DNA of 64,000 nucleotides from Enterococcus_D entomosocium (GTDB lineage: Bacteria > Bacillota > Bacilli > Lactobacillales > Enterococcaceae), in the NCBI RefSeq assembly GCF_030441895.1, contig NZ_JARJAS010000010.1, one strand, 5' to 3'. Positions 26,132 through 35,133 of the stretch are shown here, piece by piece (position 1 is the first letter of the stretch; each line of letters starts with the position of its first letter). The position numbers and the translations under genes were made by a program. The notes beneath the pieces are model-generated. The model was given only the letters and a program-made list of their open reading frames with translations. It was not told where the DNA came from and made no database searches.

Positions 26132-27886
26132 TCAATGTTGGAATTGAGCATGGTACAGGCGATAGTAATAGCCTTGTTCTGCCAGTAATTCTTCATGGGT
26201 TCCTTGCTCCACGATTTGACCGGCATCCATTACAAGGATCTTGTCTGCTGCTCGAATCGTTGATAACCGATGGGCGATCACAAAGCTGGTTTTGCCTTCC
26301 ATCATTTTCAAAAAGGCATCTTGAATTTTTTTCTCAGTCAGAGTATCAACCGAACTGGTTGCTTCATCCAAAATCAGCATGGGTGGGTTACTGATCATCG
26401 TGCGGGCAATCGTCAATAGCTGTCGTTGTCCGTCAGAGATCTTGATGCCTTGATGACCGATCGGTGTATCTAGTGTTTCTGGTAAGCGCATCACATATTC
26501 ATACATATAGGCATGCTTTAGGGCATCATAGATTTCTTCATCTGTGGCAGTGTCATTTCCGTATTGCAAGTTTTCTCGTAAAGAGGCATCAAAGAGCCAT
26601 GTATCTTGCAAGACCATTCCGAAGCTTTGCCGTAATTCTTCTCGTTTCAACTGACGAATATCGGTGCCATCGATCTTGATCGCGCCTTTATCGACATCAT
26701 AGAAACGCATCAACAAATTGACCAACGTCGATTTACCGGCACCGGTTTTTCCGACGATTGCGACGGTTTCTCCAGGTTTTGCAGTAAAAGTGAAATCTTC
26801 GATCAATTTTTGACCAGGATCATAAGCAAAAGACACCTCCTCAAAGGCAATCTCGCCTTTGATCTCTCCCAGTGATTGAGATTCTTGGTCATCGGCTGTT
26901 TCTGGCTCTTGATCCAACAGCTCAAAGGTTCTTGAAAGTCCAGCCAATGCCGTTTGGATCTGGGTCGTAATTCCTGACAATTCAATGAATGGTTTCGAAA
27001 ACTGACTGGAGTAGATCGTAAAGCTGGAAATCATCCCAACCGTGACAGCATCTGAACCAGAAAAGTAAAGCAGACCGCCGACAAAGCCGACTGACAGATA
27101 CGCCAAATGATCGACGAATCGTGAAAGGGGATTGGTCAAAGAAGAAGAAAACTGTGCCTTTTGCCCCCGGACATTCAATTCTTGGTTGATCGTTTCAAAA
27201 CGGTTTTGGTTGATGGTTTCTCGATCAAAGGCTTTGACGATTTTTTGATTGCCGATCATTTCCGTAACAAAGCCAGAAATTTCGCCGACGATTTCTTGTT
27301 GCCGAGCAAAATGCGATTGTGACGTTCGTGCCACGATCCAGTTGACCAAAAAGATGATCGGGGTCGAAACCAATACGACCAACGTTAAGGGCACACTCAT
27401 TTGCAGCATGACGACTAAGGCGATCAAGACGACCGAAATACCAGAAAACAGCTGGTTGAAGACTGCAGCGACGGCAATGGAAATATTATCCATGTCATTG
27501 GTAAAACGACTGACGATGTTGCCGTGGGAGTTTTGGTCATAATAGCGCAAAGGCAATGTATTGAGATGCGCAAAACCTTTTTTGCGCAAATCGGCGACAG
27601 ATAAATACGCCACGCGGTTACCCAGTCGCTGGATCAACCATTGACTGACCACAGTCACTAAAACCACTCCGGCAAACAGAAGCAAAATACGATAGAGAGC
27701 GCTGAATTGCACTTGATCAGCACCTATCAGCTGATCGACGGCTTGACCAATCTGATACGTCATATAAACCGAGGAGACGCCAGCAGCAATCCCGAGGACA
27801 ACTGCTGCCCAAGTTTCCTTCGCATAGGCAGTCAAATAAGGGAGGTAGCGACGAAAGGCCGACCAATCGAATGATTTCTTTTTCAT
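26132..27886 (-). CDS. ABC exporter half-transporter, canonical-site subunit
   Basis: A 584-residue type IV ABC exporter half with six helices (~1-320) and an NBD (Walker A GKTGAGKST, Walker B MLILDEATSSVD with the catalytic Glu). Its signature motif is altered to ISDGQ instead of LSGGQ, the pattern of the LmrD/BmrD/EfrB type subunit in heterodimeric multidrug exporters. It starts within the stop of the upstream partner (ATGA-like overlap). Substrates cannot be deduced; drug or lipid export is typical. Confidence 0.93.
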   Translation of the reverse strand: MKKKSFDWSAFRRYLPYLTAYAKETWAAVVLGIAAGVSSVYMTYQIGQAVDQLIGADQVQFSALYRILLLFAGVVLVTVVSQWLIQRLGNRVAYLSVADLRKKGFAHLNTLPLRYYDQNSHGNIVSRFTNDMDNISIAVAAVFNQLFSGISVVLIALVVMLQMSVPLTLVVLVSTPIIFLVNWIVARTSQSHFARQQEIVGEISGFVTEMIGNQKIVKAFDRETINQNRFETINQELNVRGQKAQFSSSLTNPLSRFVDHLAYLSVGFVGGLLYFSGSDAVTVGMISSFTIYSSQFSKPFIELSGITTQIQTALAGLSRTFELLDQEPETADDQESQSLGEIKGEIAFEEVSFAYDPGQKLIEDFTFTAKPGETVAIVGKTGAGKSTLVNLLMRFYDVDKGAIKIDGTDIRQLKREELRQSFGMVLQDTWLFDASLRENLQYGNDTATDEEIYDALKHAYMYEYVMRLPETLDTPIGHQGIKISDGQRQLLTIARTMISNPPMLILDEATSSVDTLTEKKIQDAFLKMMEGKTSFVIAHRLSTIRAADKILVMDAGQIVEQGTHEELLAEQGYYYRLYHAQFQH

Positions 27887-29613
27887 GCTTCTTCCTCCTC
27901 TGCCTGTGATGCGACGATTTCTTGGTATTCTTTTGAAGATGCCAACAGCTCTTCATGGGTCCCTTTGCCTACCAAATTCCCTTGGTCTAAGACTAAGATC
28001 TGCTGCGCATCTTGAATGGAGCGAACCCGTTGAGAGATAATGATGACCGTGCCACGAATGCTTTCTTTTAAAGCCATCCGCAAATCAAGATCGGTTTGAT
28101 AGTCAAGGGCACTTAGAGAATCATCCAAAATCAAGATATCTGGTTTAGCAATCAACGCTCTGGCGATCGTTAACCGTTGTTTTTGTCCCCCAGAAAAGTT
28201 CTTGCCCCCTTCAAAAATCGGGGTATCCAGTTGCTGCGGCAAGGCTTCAACGAAGTCGCGGCTTTGAGCGATCTCTAAGGCGCGCCAGCATTCTTCATCG
28301 GTGGCCTCTTTTTTGCCCCATTGCAAGTTTTCTCGAATCGTTCCCGTAAACAGCACGGCGGTTTGAGGCACCATGGCGATTTTTTGGCGTAATTGCTGTA
28401 AAGGCCATTTCCGCACATCGTGTCCGTCAACGATCACTTTGCCATCTGCTACATCGTAGAAGCGGGGGATCAATTGGGTCAAGGCAGATTTCCCACTCCC
28501 GGTTGGTCCAGTGATACCTAAAATAGACCCCGGCGCGACTTGGAAATCAATGTTTTTCAAAGCTAATCCGTATTCTTTTGAAAAGCGGAAATCAACGTGC
28601 TCAAAGCGAATCGCTCCGACGTTGTTTTTCGGCTGATCCATAAAGACTTCTGAAAGCTCGTCGCCGATCGACGGCTCAGTGGCTAACACTTCGTTAATCC
28701 GTGAACCAGATGCTGCCGCACGGGTAAAGATGATCACTAAGTTGGAAACCACGATCAACGCTAAGAGCATTTGATTCATGTAATTGACCAGTGCCAATAC
28801 TTGTCCTTGCTGCAAATTGCCTATATTGACTTTGAATCCACCGATATAAAACAACGCGATAATGCCGATATTCATGATCAAGGTGGTGGCAGGCGTCAAT
28901 AAGGCAGAGAGATTTGTGACCCGTAAATAGACCTCACTTAAATCATCAGTTGCCTTATCAAAGCGTTTCGTTTCCGTTTTTGTGCGGGCAAAGGCACGAA
29001 TCACCCGAATCCCGCTTAAATTTTGACTAACTAGCTCATTCAACTCATCTAAATGGACTTGAACTTTCTTATACAATGGCACGGTTTTGGCGATGATCCA
29101 GAATAAGACGATACAAAAGAGCGGTAAAACGAGTAGGAAAATCAAGCCAGCTTGCCAATCAATGACAAAGGCCATAATCACAGAACCGATACTTAAGAAG
29201 GGCGCCCGGACCACCAGCCGAATCAGCATCGCCAAAGCAATCTGCATCTGATTGATGTCGTTGGTCATTCGAGTAATCAACGTATCAGTACCGAATAAGT
29301 TCAGTTCGCTATGGGAAAGGGTGTTGATTTTTTTCATCAAGCGATTGCGTAATTCTGTCCCGAATCCTTGAGAAGCGACTGAAGCATAATACTGACAGAT
29401 GACGGCACAGATCATGCCTACCACGGACATCACGATCATCCAGATCGTCATTTCAACGACTTTCGACCAATTGTTTTGCCGTAGCCCCTCATCGACTAAA
29501 GCGGCCATCTGTAAAGGCAGGACCAATTCAAACACCGCTTCTAAAAATTTGAAAAACGGACCAAGAATAATCTGTTTGCGATAATCCTTGGCGTAGCGTA
29601 ACAAGCTTATCAT
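27883..29613 (-). CDS. ABC exporter half-transporter, degenerate-site subunit
   Basis: A 576-residue partner half-transporter: six helices (~1-310) and an NBD with Walker A GPTGSGKSA and signature FSGGQ. Walker B reads ILILDDSLSALD, with Asp in place of the catalytic Glu, so one of the two ATP sites of the heterodimer is degenerate, as in LmrC, BmrC and TM287. First gene of the pair; AGGAGG lies upstream of the ATG at 29613. Enterococci have several such pairs (EfrAB, EfrCD), and I cannot say which this is. Confidence 0.93.
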   Translation of the reverse strand: MISLLRYAKDYRKQIILGPFFKFLEAVFELVLPLQMAALVDEGLRQNNWSKVVEMTIWMIVMSVVGMICAVICQYYASVASQGFGTELRNRLMKKINTLSHSELNLFGTDTLITRMTNDINQMQIALAMLIRLVVRAPFLSIGSVIMAFVIDWQAGLIFLLVLPLFCIVLFWIIAKTVPLYKKVQVHLDELNELVSQNLSGIRVIRAFARTKTETKRFDKATDDLSEVYLRVTNLSALLTPATTLIMNIGIIALFYIGGFKVNIGNLQQGQVLALVNYMNQMLLALIVVSNLVIIFTRAAASGSRINEVLATEPSIGDELSEVFMDQPKNNVGAIRFEHVDFRFSKEYGLALKNIDFQVAPGSILGITGPTGSGKSALTQLIPRFYDVADGKVIVDGHDVRKWPLQQLRQKIAMVPQTAVLFTGTIRENLQWGKKEATDEECWRALEIAQSRDFVEALPQQLDTPIFEGGKNFSGGQKQRLTIARALIAKPDILILDDSLSALDYQTDLDLRMALKESIRGTVIIISQRVRSIQDAQQILVLDQGNLVGKGTHEELLASSKEYQEIVASQAEEEEA

Positions 29614-29665
29614 AAAAAACCTCCTAAATTATTGCGGATGAGCGGACTTGTTCATCCTCATGAGC

Positions 29666-30208
29666 TTATGAGTGAACTTCAGCAAGATGTTCACTGACTA
29701 AACAGGCAAAAACCAAACTATCGGTCCATTCCCCCTTGTTCCACCAGTCTTGGATAAAATGTGCTTCTTGGCGCAATCCAATCCGTTGGCAAAGCTTGGC
29801 TGAGGCCTGATTGCGGGCATCTAGCGTCGCTTGGACCCGATGGATCTTCTGACTGGCAAACAACCAGTCCAACAACTCTTTCAAGGCTTCTTGAGCAAAC
29901 CCTTGTCCGCCAAATGACGGATGGAAGGCATAGCCGATTTCAACGGAAGACGGCTGACCAGTAGACCACACCGACAAATCGCCGATGACCGTTTGATCGT
30001 GTAGTACCGCCAAAGAAAGACCTGCTTGGTCCGTCAAGGTGTGCTGTTGACATTTTTTGGCAAAAGACGCCGCTGCCGTTTCTGTCTGCCAAGGCTCATG
30101 AAGTAAGAAACGGCAAACTTCCGCTTGCTGATAAATAGCAAAGGTATCGGCAAAATCACTTTCTTGAAACGGACGGATCGTTAACCGTTCACTTTCCATA
30201 CATACCAT
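29666..30208 (-). CDS. GNAT acetyltransferase, RimJ-like
   Basis: A 180-residue acetyltransferase with SERLTIRPFQESDF at the N-terminus, the acetyl-CoA loop PSFGGQGFAQEAL and the NQASAKLCQRIGLRQEA motif of the RimJ/RimL/YdaF group. The start at 30208 is set by GGAGG six bases upstream; the open frame extends to 30397 but that part overlaps the next gene and lacks a ribosome site. Substrate unknown. Confidence 0.88.
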   Translation of the reverse strand: MVCMESERLTIRPFQESDFADTFAIYQQAEVCRFLLHEPWQTETAAASFAKKCQQHTLTDQAGLSLAVLHDQTVIGDLSVWSTGQPSSVEIGYAFHPSFGGQGFAQEALKELLDWLFASQKIHRVQATLDARNQASAKLCQRIGLRQEAHFIQDWWNKGEWTDSLVFACLVSEHLAEVHS

Positions 30209-30357
30209 AGACAGCCTCCATTTCTTTAGGGACATCTTACCATAGAACGAAATAGCCGAAAACATTATCAGAAAAATACAACAACTTTCTTGTAAAAGAG
30301 TGTAAATTTCATGAAAATTCTTTCTTTTACAATTAGAACTTGCCAGTTGCTGCCTAT

Positions 30358-30717
30358 TTACCACGCCTGCCAGCGGGCAAGAAAGTTTTTTTGCCAATCG
30401 CCCAAGGGCAAAATCACTCGCTGCATTTGAAAACGGTAGATTTCCCCTTTATAAGTAAAGCGAATCGGGACGAGCATCCCTACAACAGGATCTTTGTGCT
30501 GTTTTTTTAGCTCAGCAAGCGGCACGTTTTTGTGCTGCAGGACTTTTGTCGAGAAAAGATTCAATGCCAAAATCGTCAATTGCTGATCATCTAAGACGAG
30601 CAGGGTACGGCTGGTGATGGCATTGAAGGACTGCCATTTTGCGTAGCCGATCACAGCTCCTTCCGTCAAATAGGGGGCTGCCAACGCTTGGAAGGTTTTT
30701 TTATTTAAAAGAAACAT
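30358..30717 (-). CDS. Small protein of unknown function
   Basis: A 119-residue protein beginning MFLLNKKTFQALAAP. It alternates short beta-like strands (LLVLDDQQLTILALN, GEIYRFQMQRVILPL), which could fit a PH-like or similar small barrel, but no motif is recognised. The start at 30717 has AAGGAG about ten bases upstream; the frame extends to 30765. It lies 149 bases upstream of the acetyltransferase start. Confidence 0.65.
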   Translation of the reverse strand: MFLLNKKTFQALAAPYLTEGAVIGYAKWQSFNAITSRTLLVLDDQQLTILALNLFSTKVLQHKNVPLAELKKQHKDPVVGMLVPIRFTYKGEIYRFQMQRVILPLGDWQKNFLARWQAW

Positions 30718-30808
30718 GGGTAGAAAACTCCTTATAAGTAAGAATCGTTTTAGGCAGAGTGTCAACCATCATCGAACAGCGTGAAGACGCTTAGTCAGTT
30801 GTAAATGG

Positions 30809-31723
30809 CTACAGCATCCGCCGAACTTTTTCAGTATACGCCTGTTTGAGGGCTAACGGTTCGATTTCTTTGATGGTTGGCCCAAATTGCAAGAGAAAGT
30901 CAGCTAGAAAATCAAGCTCATTGTCGGCAATGTGTCCTTCTAAGCAAAGATCACTAGGACGTTCCACCACTGCCATATCAGGATATTTTTCTTGCCACAA
31001 GCGTTCCTTTGCCGATAGATCAAAGCGGATGTGATAGCCCAGTGTTTGTGTCACCACTTGTTGCTGCAGCTGTTTTTCAGCTAACTGCTGCAAGGTATAG
31101 CCTGTTTTTTCAGTCGGAGCAAGTCCCTGAATTGCATCACAGCGATAGCGGCGAAAGGCCTGCTTTTGACAATCAAAGGCCAAACAATACCAGTAACCAG
31201 CACGAAAATCCAGCTGATAGGGTTGTACGGTCTTGTTCGTTTTTTGATAACGCTGATAGGTAAATTGGATGACCTGTTCTTGTACGATCGCTGAAAAAAG
31301 CGCTGAGAGGATCGGTGCACTCGTCAATTGAGGCACCCCTTGAAATGAAACCGCCGTCTCCATTTTTTCTAACCAGTCGGTATCTCCTTGATAAAAAGAC
31401 TGCAAAAGTTTTCGCCGCAGCCCTTGATAGCTCCGATCAAAAGGAGAATCGGATAATTTTTGTAAGAGCTGTAAAGCAAAGAAAAGGGTATAACGTTCAT
31501 TTTTGTCAAAGTACAAGGGGGTCAGTTGATTTTTTAAGATCTGATAGCCGCCATAACGACCGGTTTCTACCACGAGAGGCAAGCCCAGCTCTTCCAACGA
31601 TTGGACATCGCGGACGGCTGTGCGTTTTGAAATCGCAAAGGTTTTCATCAAATCAGCTAGATGAAAAGTGGTTTTTCCTTGTAAATACAATAGCTCCTGA
31701 GTTAAACGTTCTGATTTTTTCAT
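30809..31723 (-). CDS. WYL-domain transcriptional regulator (DeoR-like HTH)
   Basis: A 304-residue regulator: N-terminal HTH (residues ~5-60, with FHLADLMKTFAISKRTAVRDVQSL) and a WYL ligand-sensing domain in the centre (DFRAGYWYCLAFD). The start at 31723 gives the normal N-terminus MKKSERLTQELLYLQG, with GGAGAAAG upstream; the frame runs open to 31888 across the divergent promoter. Divergent VOC gene is the probable target. Confidence 0.9.
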   Translation of the reverse strand: MKKSERLTQELLYLQGKTTFHLADLMKTFAISKRTAVRDVQSLEELGLPLVVETGRYGGYQILKNQLTPLYFDKNERYTLFFALQLLQKLSDSPFDRSYQGLRRKLLQSFYQGDTDWLEKMETAVSFQGVPQLTSAPILSALFSAIVQEQVIQFTYQRYQKTNKTVQPYQLDFRAGYWYCLAFDCQKQAFRRYRCDAIQGLAPTEKTGYTLQQLAEKQLQQQVVTQTLGYHIRFDLSAKERLWQEKYPDMAVVERPSDLCLEGHIADNELDFLADFLLQFGPTIKEIEPLALKQAYTEKVRRML

Positions 31724-31747
31724 TTCTTTCTCCAATGGTGCCAAGTT

Positions 31748-31779
31748 TTGGCAATATTCACAGTTACACTTATGGTAAC
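31748..31779 (+). promoter_or_regulatory. Promoter and inverted repeat between WYL and VOC genes
   Basis: GTTAC (31763-31767) and GTAAC (31775-31779) form an inverted repeat with a seven-base centre. TTGGCA (31748-31753), 17 bases, TATGGT (31771-31776) is a possible promoter for the VOC gene overlapping the repeat, so the repeat may be the WYL operator. Confidence 0.4.
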
Positions 31780-31800
31780 AAGAAAAGGAGGAACCAACAA

Positions 31801-32265
31801 ATGATCGAACCAAAAATCGCTTTGTTTTTAACGTTAGACGGCAAAGCCCAAGAAGCCATTCAATTTTATCAAGAAACACTAGACGCAACCCTCTTATTTG
31901 CCATCACCAACCAGGAGTATCGTGAGAGACTTGATCCAACACTGGAGATTCTTGCGGGACAAGAACAGTATCTTTCTCACTCCATCCTACAGATCGGAGA
32001 TTTCCAGTTGCAGCTGGCAGACAATCCATTAGTTGAAGGAGAGGCTATTCAGCTAGGGAATCACTTATCCTTGAGTTTGACGATAGACGACACCAAAATA
32101 GCTCAGAAGCTTTATCAACGACTAATGGAAAATGGCAGTCAGATGATCCAAGCACCTAGTGACAATCCATTTGCGTTTTTTTATGCTAGTGTTCTGGATC
32201 CTTTTGGTGTAATTATTCAGCTTACTGTCGAGAAAGAAGTTGATCCGTCCAAAAAAGGCGAATGA
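31801..32265 (+). CDS. VOC-fold protein, PhnB/3-demethylubiquinone methyltransferase-like
   Basis: A 154-residue glyoxalase/VOC superfamily protein of the PhnB-like group: LFLTLDGKAQEAIQFYQETL at the N-terminus, HSILQIGDFQLQLAD, and VLDPFGVIIQL near the end. Such proteins bind metal and small ligands; the catalytic role is usually unknown. RBS AAGGAGG at 31785. The frame is open far upstream across the WYL gene, but only the part from 31801 resembles the family. Confidence 0.88.
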   Translation: MIEPKIALFLTLDGKAQEAIQFYQETLDATLLFAITNQEYRERLDPTLEILAGQEQYLSHSILQIGDFQLQLADNPLVEGEAIQLGNHLSLSLTIDDTKIAQKLYQRLMENGSQMIQAPSDNPFAFFYASVLDPFGVIIQLTVEKEVDPSKKGE

Positions 32266-32281
32266 GAAAAACTCGTTTTTT
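32261..32281 (+). terminator. Small terminator overlapping the VOC stop
   Basis: AATGAG and CTCGTT pair (one G-T wobble) around AAAAA, followed by TTTT. Stem is short and includes the stop codon. Confidence 0.55.
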
Positions 32282-32459
32282 AATAAAATATCCATAGAAG
32301 TTGACTATTTATCCAACTTTCTTTCATTGTCAGAATTGTTTTTTAGGAATGTTTAAAGGACTTCACAGAAAAAGAATAAAACTTCTTAAAAAAATAGGCG
32401 GATCGTAAAAATTCTGGTACAATCGGGGAGAGCAATTCAGGAGAAATGAAGGAGGCACT

Positions 32460-33614
32460 ATGGATAGAAAGACGAGATATAAACAGCAAAGAGCCCACAA
32501 AGCACGCAATAAGCGCGTGATTATTGGAGGAATCTTTCTTTTCGCCATTGCAGGCATCGTTTTATTTGCCGGCTATACGTATTATGCAGCAAAGAATTCA
32601 GTGGATAAAATGTTTAAAGAATCCGCTGTGATAACCTCTAACAAAGAAAAAGAGGATGGATCACTCAAAACATCCGATGTAAGTTCTAAGTTCGGTGTTT
32701 TATTGATGGGTGTCGATAATGATGAGGAACGTGAACAAACAGATCATTTAGACAGCGCACGTACTGATAGTTTAATCTACATGGTCTATGATGGCGAAAA
32801 TAAAAAAATCGATATGGTCAGCATCCCGCGGGATATTTGGACGAACATCTATGATGGAACTGGAACAGGTACGATCTATACCACAGCAAAAATCAATAGT
32901 GCTTATACAGTCGGAGAAGAAGATGCCACGATCGAAACCGTTCAAAATTATTTGCAATTACCAATCGATTACTATGTAAATGTGAATTTCATAAGTTTTA
33001 AAAAAATTATTGATGCAATTGGTGGTGTAACTGTAAATGTCCCTTATGACATAAATCAAGATTATGCCGCAGATAACTCTGGGGAAACATTGATTCCGGA
33101 AGGTCGTCAGTTGTTGAATGGTGAGCAAGCTTTGATTTTTGCGCGTATTCGAAAAATGGATACCGATGTTGATCGGGGAAATCGTCAGCAAGAAGTCATT
33201 GAAGCAGCAATTCATCAGGCTTTAAAAATTAATAACGTGACGAAATATCAAGAAATTTTAGATTCTGTAAGTAATGACGTAAATACAAACTTTAAATTTG
33301 AAGATTTAGTTTCCCTTGCTGGAAATATGATTTCAGGATTTGAAATCAATAGTCATACCTTTGAATGGTATGATGGGGAGTCTTACGATGGTCAGTCCAT
33401 TGTGTACATCCAAGACTACTCTTACAATGAAATCCGAAACGACATGCTTAAGGCATTAGGCAAGCAGACAGAAGAACAGAGTACCCAAAATCAAAACACA
33501 GATGCTCAGACAGGATACGACGACGGGTCTCAAGGAACAGGTTATGGCAGCGAGTACGGTACTGACAACGGAACGGGCTATGGCACGGAGTATGGATCAG
33601 ATTCAAATTATTAA
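32460..33614 (+). CDS. LytR-CpsA-Psr (LCP) family protein
   Basis: A 384-residue LCP phosphotransferase of the type that attaches anionic polymers to peptidoglycan. A short cytoplasmic basic tail (RKTRYKQQRAHKARNKR) precedes one helix (~20-42). The LCP core has FGVLLMGVDNDE, DSARTDSLIYMVYD, the catalytic-region arginine SIPRDIW, and NGEQALIFARIRKMDTDVDRGNRQQ. The C-terminal ~34 residues are a Gly/Tyr/Thr/Asp repeat tail (GYGSEYGTDNGTGYG), probably extracellular. Ribosome site GAAGGAGG. Single-gene unit with terminator; unlinked to the LCP gene of the capsule operon. Confidence 0.93.
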   Translation: MDRKTRYKQQRAHKARNKRVIIGGIFLFAIAGIVLFAGYTYYAAKNSVDKMFKESAVITSNKEKEDGSLKTSDVSSKFGVLLMGVDNDEEREQTDHLDSARTDSLIYMVYDGENKKIDMVSIPRDIWTNIYDGTGTGTIYTTAKINSAYTVGEEDATIETVQNYLQLPIDYYVNVNFISFKKIIDAIGGVTVNVPYDINQDYAADNSGETLIPEGRQLLNGEQALIFARIRKMDTDVDRGNRQQEVIEAAIHQALKINNVTKYQEILDSVSNDVNTNFKFEDLVSLAGNMISGFEINSHTFEWYDGESYDGQSIVYIQDYSYNEIRNDMLKALGKQTEEQSTQNQNTDAQTGYDDGSQGTGYGSEYGTDNGTGYGTEYGSDSNY

Positions 33615-33635
33615 TGAAGTATAATTATCAGAAGC

Positions 33636-33660
33636 AAGCCAGGAGAAATCCTGGTTTTTT
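33636..33660 (+). terminator. Intrinsic terminator after LCP gene
   Basis: CCAGGA-gaaa-TCCTGG followed by TTTTTTT. Confidence 0.85.
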
Positions 33661-33789
33661 TGCGTTCAAGAGGGGAGCAAATGGTAAATCTTTGTCACAA
33701 GCCACTTTCGTTTTCATCTAAGAAGTGCAGTGCTATGCTTTAGATAAGAAGCAGCCTACTGCAGCGAGTCCGACACCGAAGGAGGAAGT

Positions 33790-34707
33790 ATGATGGAAAA
33801 ACAGCAAGAACAAAAAGCCCGTAGAATCGTTTTGTTGACCCACGTCTTAGGGTTGATCATGAAAGCCATCGGCTACTTCTATAGCGGCAGTGCTGTCTTG
33901 ATGAACGAAAGTATCCATAGTCTGATCGATTGCATCAATCAAGGACTTCTAGCCATCGGTGAAAACCGAGCACAGCGAGGACGCAGTGAACTGCATCAGT
34001 TTGGTGAAGGACGAGCGACCTATTTTTTTAGTACCGTAGTTGCCATGACAGTTTTTTTAGGCGGTGGGATTTTAGCGGTTGTTGAAGCCACCCGTGATCT
34101 ACTAGACCCAACCCACGAAGTGGAACAGCTCCAGCTGGTGGCAGCAATCTTATTTGTCAGTTTGTTTATTGAAGTGACTGCAGTTCAAGATGGTTGGCAA
34201 GAAGTCAAAGAACAAAATAAACAAAAACAACCCCTCGTCCGTTTTTTGAAAGAAAGCCGGGATTCTGATTTACTATTAGGTTTTACGGAAAATTTGTTTG
34301 CCTTAGGCAGTGTGACGATCGCCATCGTAGGAATCTCATTGACTGCTTTGACAGGCAATCCGGTATTTGATTCCCTCGGGGGCATTTTAGGTGGATTGTT
34401 GTTGATTGCTGCTGCTGTCTTTTTAGCCAAAGAATTTTATAGCCTTTTGATTGGCGAAGGGGCATCCGCATCAGATTTAATGGCGATCAAACAAATTTTA
34501 GCCGACCCTGCAATCATTCAAATCAAAGATTTACGAACCCTCCATCTAAGCCCAGAGGAACTTTTGATCGTCGCCGACCTTAGCTTGAAACTAGCGCCGG
34601 ATGAAGAACCAAGCACGTTTATTGATACCATTGAGCAACAAATAAAGCAGGCTTTGCCTGAACTGCGGGTCTATTGCTATATCGAGAGTGAGGAAATTAC
34701 CTCTTAA
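33790..34707 (+). CDS. Cation diffusion facilitator (CDF) family transporter
   Basis: A 305-residue CDF transporter with about six helices. Helix 2 has NESIHSLIDCINQGLL, where the usual metal-site HxxxD pattern is visible (HSLID); helix 5 has PVFDSLGGILGGLLL with its D. A short cytoplasmic C-terminal domain follows. Probably exports Zn2+, Mn2+ or Fe2+ by proton antiport; the metal cannot be told. GGAGG at 33781 fits the second ATG at 33793 slightly better than the one at 33790. Confidence 0.9.
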   Translation: MMEKQQEQKARRIVLLTHVLGLIMKAIGYFYSGSAVLMNESIHSLIDCINQGLLAIGENRAQRGRSELHQFGEGRATYFFSTVVAMTVFLGGGILAVVEATRDLLDPTHEVEQLQLVAAILFVSLFIEVTAVQDGWQEVKEQNKQKQPLVRFLKESRDSDLLLGFTENLFALGSVTIAIVGISLTALTGNPVFDSLGGILGGLLLIAAAVFLAKEFYSLLIGEGASASDLMAIKQILADPAIIQIKDLRTLHLSPEELLIVADLSLKLAPDEEPSTFIDTIEQQIKQALPELRVYCYIESEEITS

Positions 34708-34720
34708 AGTAGAATAAATA

Positions 34721-34773
34721 CGAAGCATTCTTCGGTTGGAGATTCACAATTCAACCGATGAATGCTTGTTTTG
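34721..34773 (+). terminator. Intrinsic terminator after CDF gene
   Basis: GAAGCATTC-TTCGGTTG pairs with CAACCGA-GAATGCTTG (one mismatch) around a 13-base loop, followed by TTTT. Confidence 0.88.
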
Positions 34774-34990
34774 GGTAGTGGTGAGCTCGTGTTGAATGAA
34801 CACAAAGGATCAATGGCTTGTTTTAACTTTAGGCTTTTCTGACGATCAGGAATTAGATTGTAAGCGGAAAGATCCAGCGATTTATCTATTTTTTAGCAGT
34901 AAACAGTTTTTTTGTTCAAAAGTTTGTGTTTTTTTGTTAAAATAAAATAAGAACAGCGAGTGTTCTCTGTTTGAAGTTATTTTTTTGCTA
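34774..34990. other. AT-rich region upstream of RNA candidate
   Basis: Contains poly-T stretches, a possible -10 (TTGTTAAAAT near 34935-34945) and a small hairpin AGAACA-gcgag-TGTTCT at about 34950-34966. No gene seen. It could hold the promoter of the RNA that follows. Confidence 0.4.
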
Positions 34991-35133
34991 GAGTTGTAAC
35001 ATTGTAAATCACAACATAGCGAAAGCTCAGGTTATTAAGAAAACGCCGAAACGAGTGCCTGTTTGCCATTACTGGCATGCTGCCCAATCGTCACCAAAAG
35101 CGGTGGTGCTAATTTTGTTACGACTGTTTTTTT
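34991..35133 (+). ncRNA. Candidate structured RNA (sRNA or leader), unknown class
   Basis: A closing stem of ten pairs joins 34992-35001 (AGTTGTAACA) to 35116-35125 (TGTTACGACT, one G-T wobble) and is followed at once by a T7 run. Inside lie AGC-GAAA-GCT (~35018-35027, tetraloop), GCCA-ttac-TGGC (~35064-35075), and CGTCACC-aaaagc-GGTGGTG (~35089-35108, two wobbles). A multibranched RNA with terminator-like end is suggested. It does not clearly match the M-box or yybP-ykoY classes from memory. The P-type ATPase begins 344 bases downstream. Confidence 0.5.

Noticed and set aside
31315..31800. Long in-frame extension upstream of the VOC gene
   Set aside because: It runs antisense through the WYL regulator; only the part from 31801 matches the family and has AAGGAGG.
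34950..34966. LexA/DinR box (GAAC...GTTC)
   Set aside because: The spacing between half-sites is seven bases, not the four required.
34991..35133. M-box or yybP-ykoY riboswitch assignment
   Set aside because: Some local resemblance (GCTGCCCAA, GGTGCTAA) but the conserved core strings are missing in the expected order; left as unknown class.
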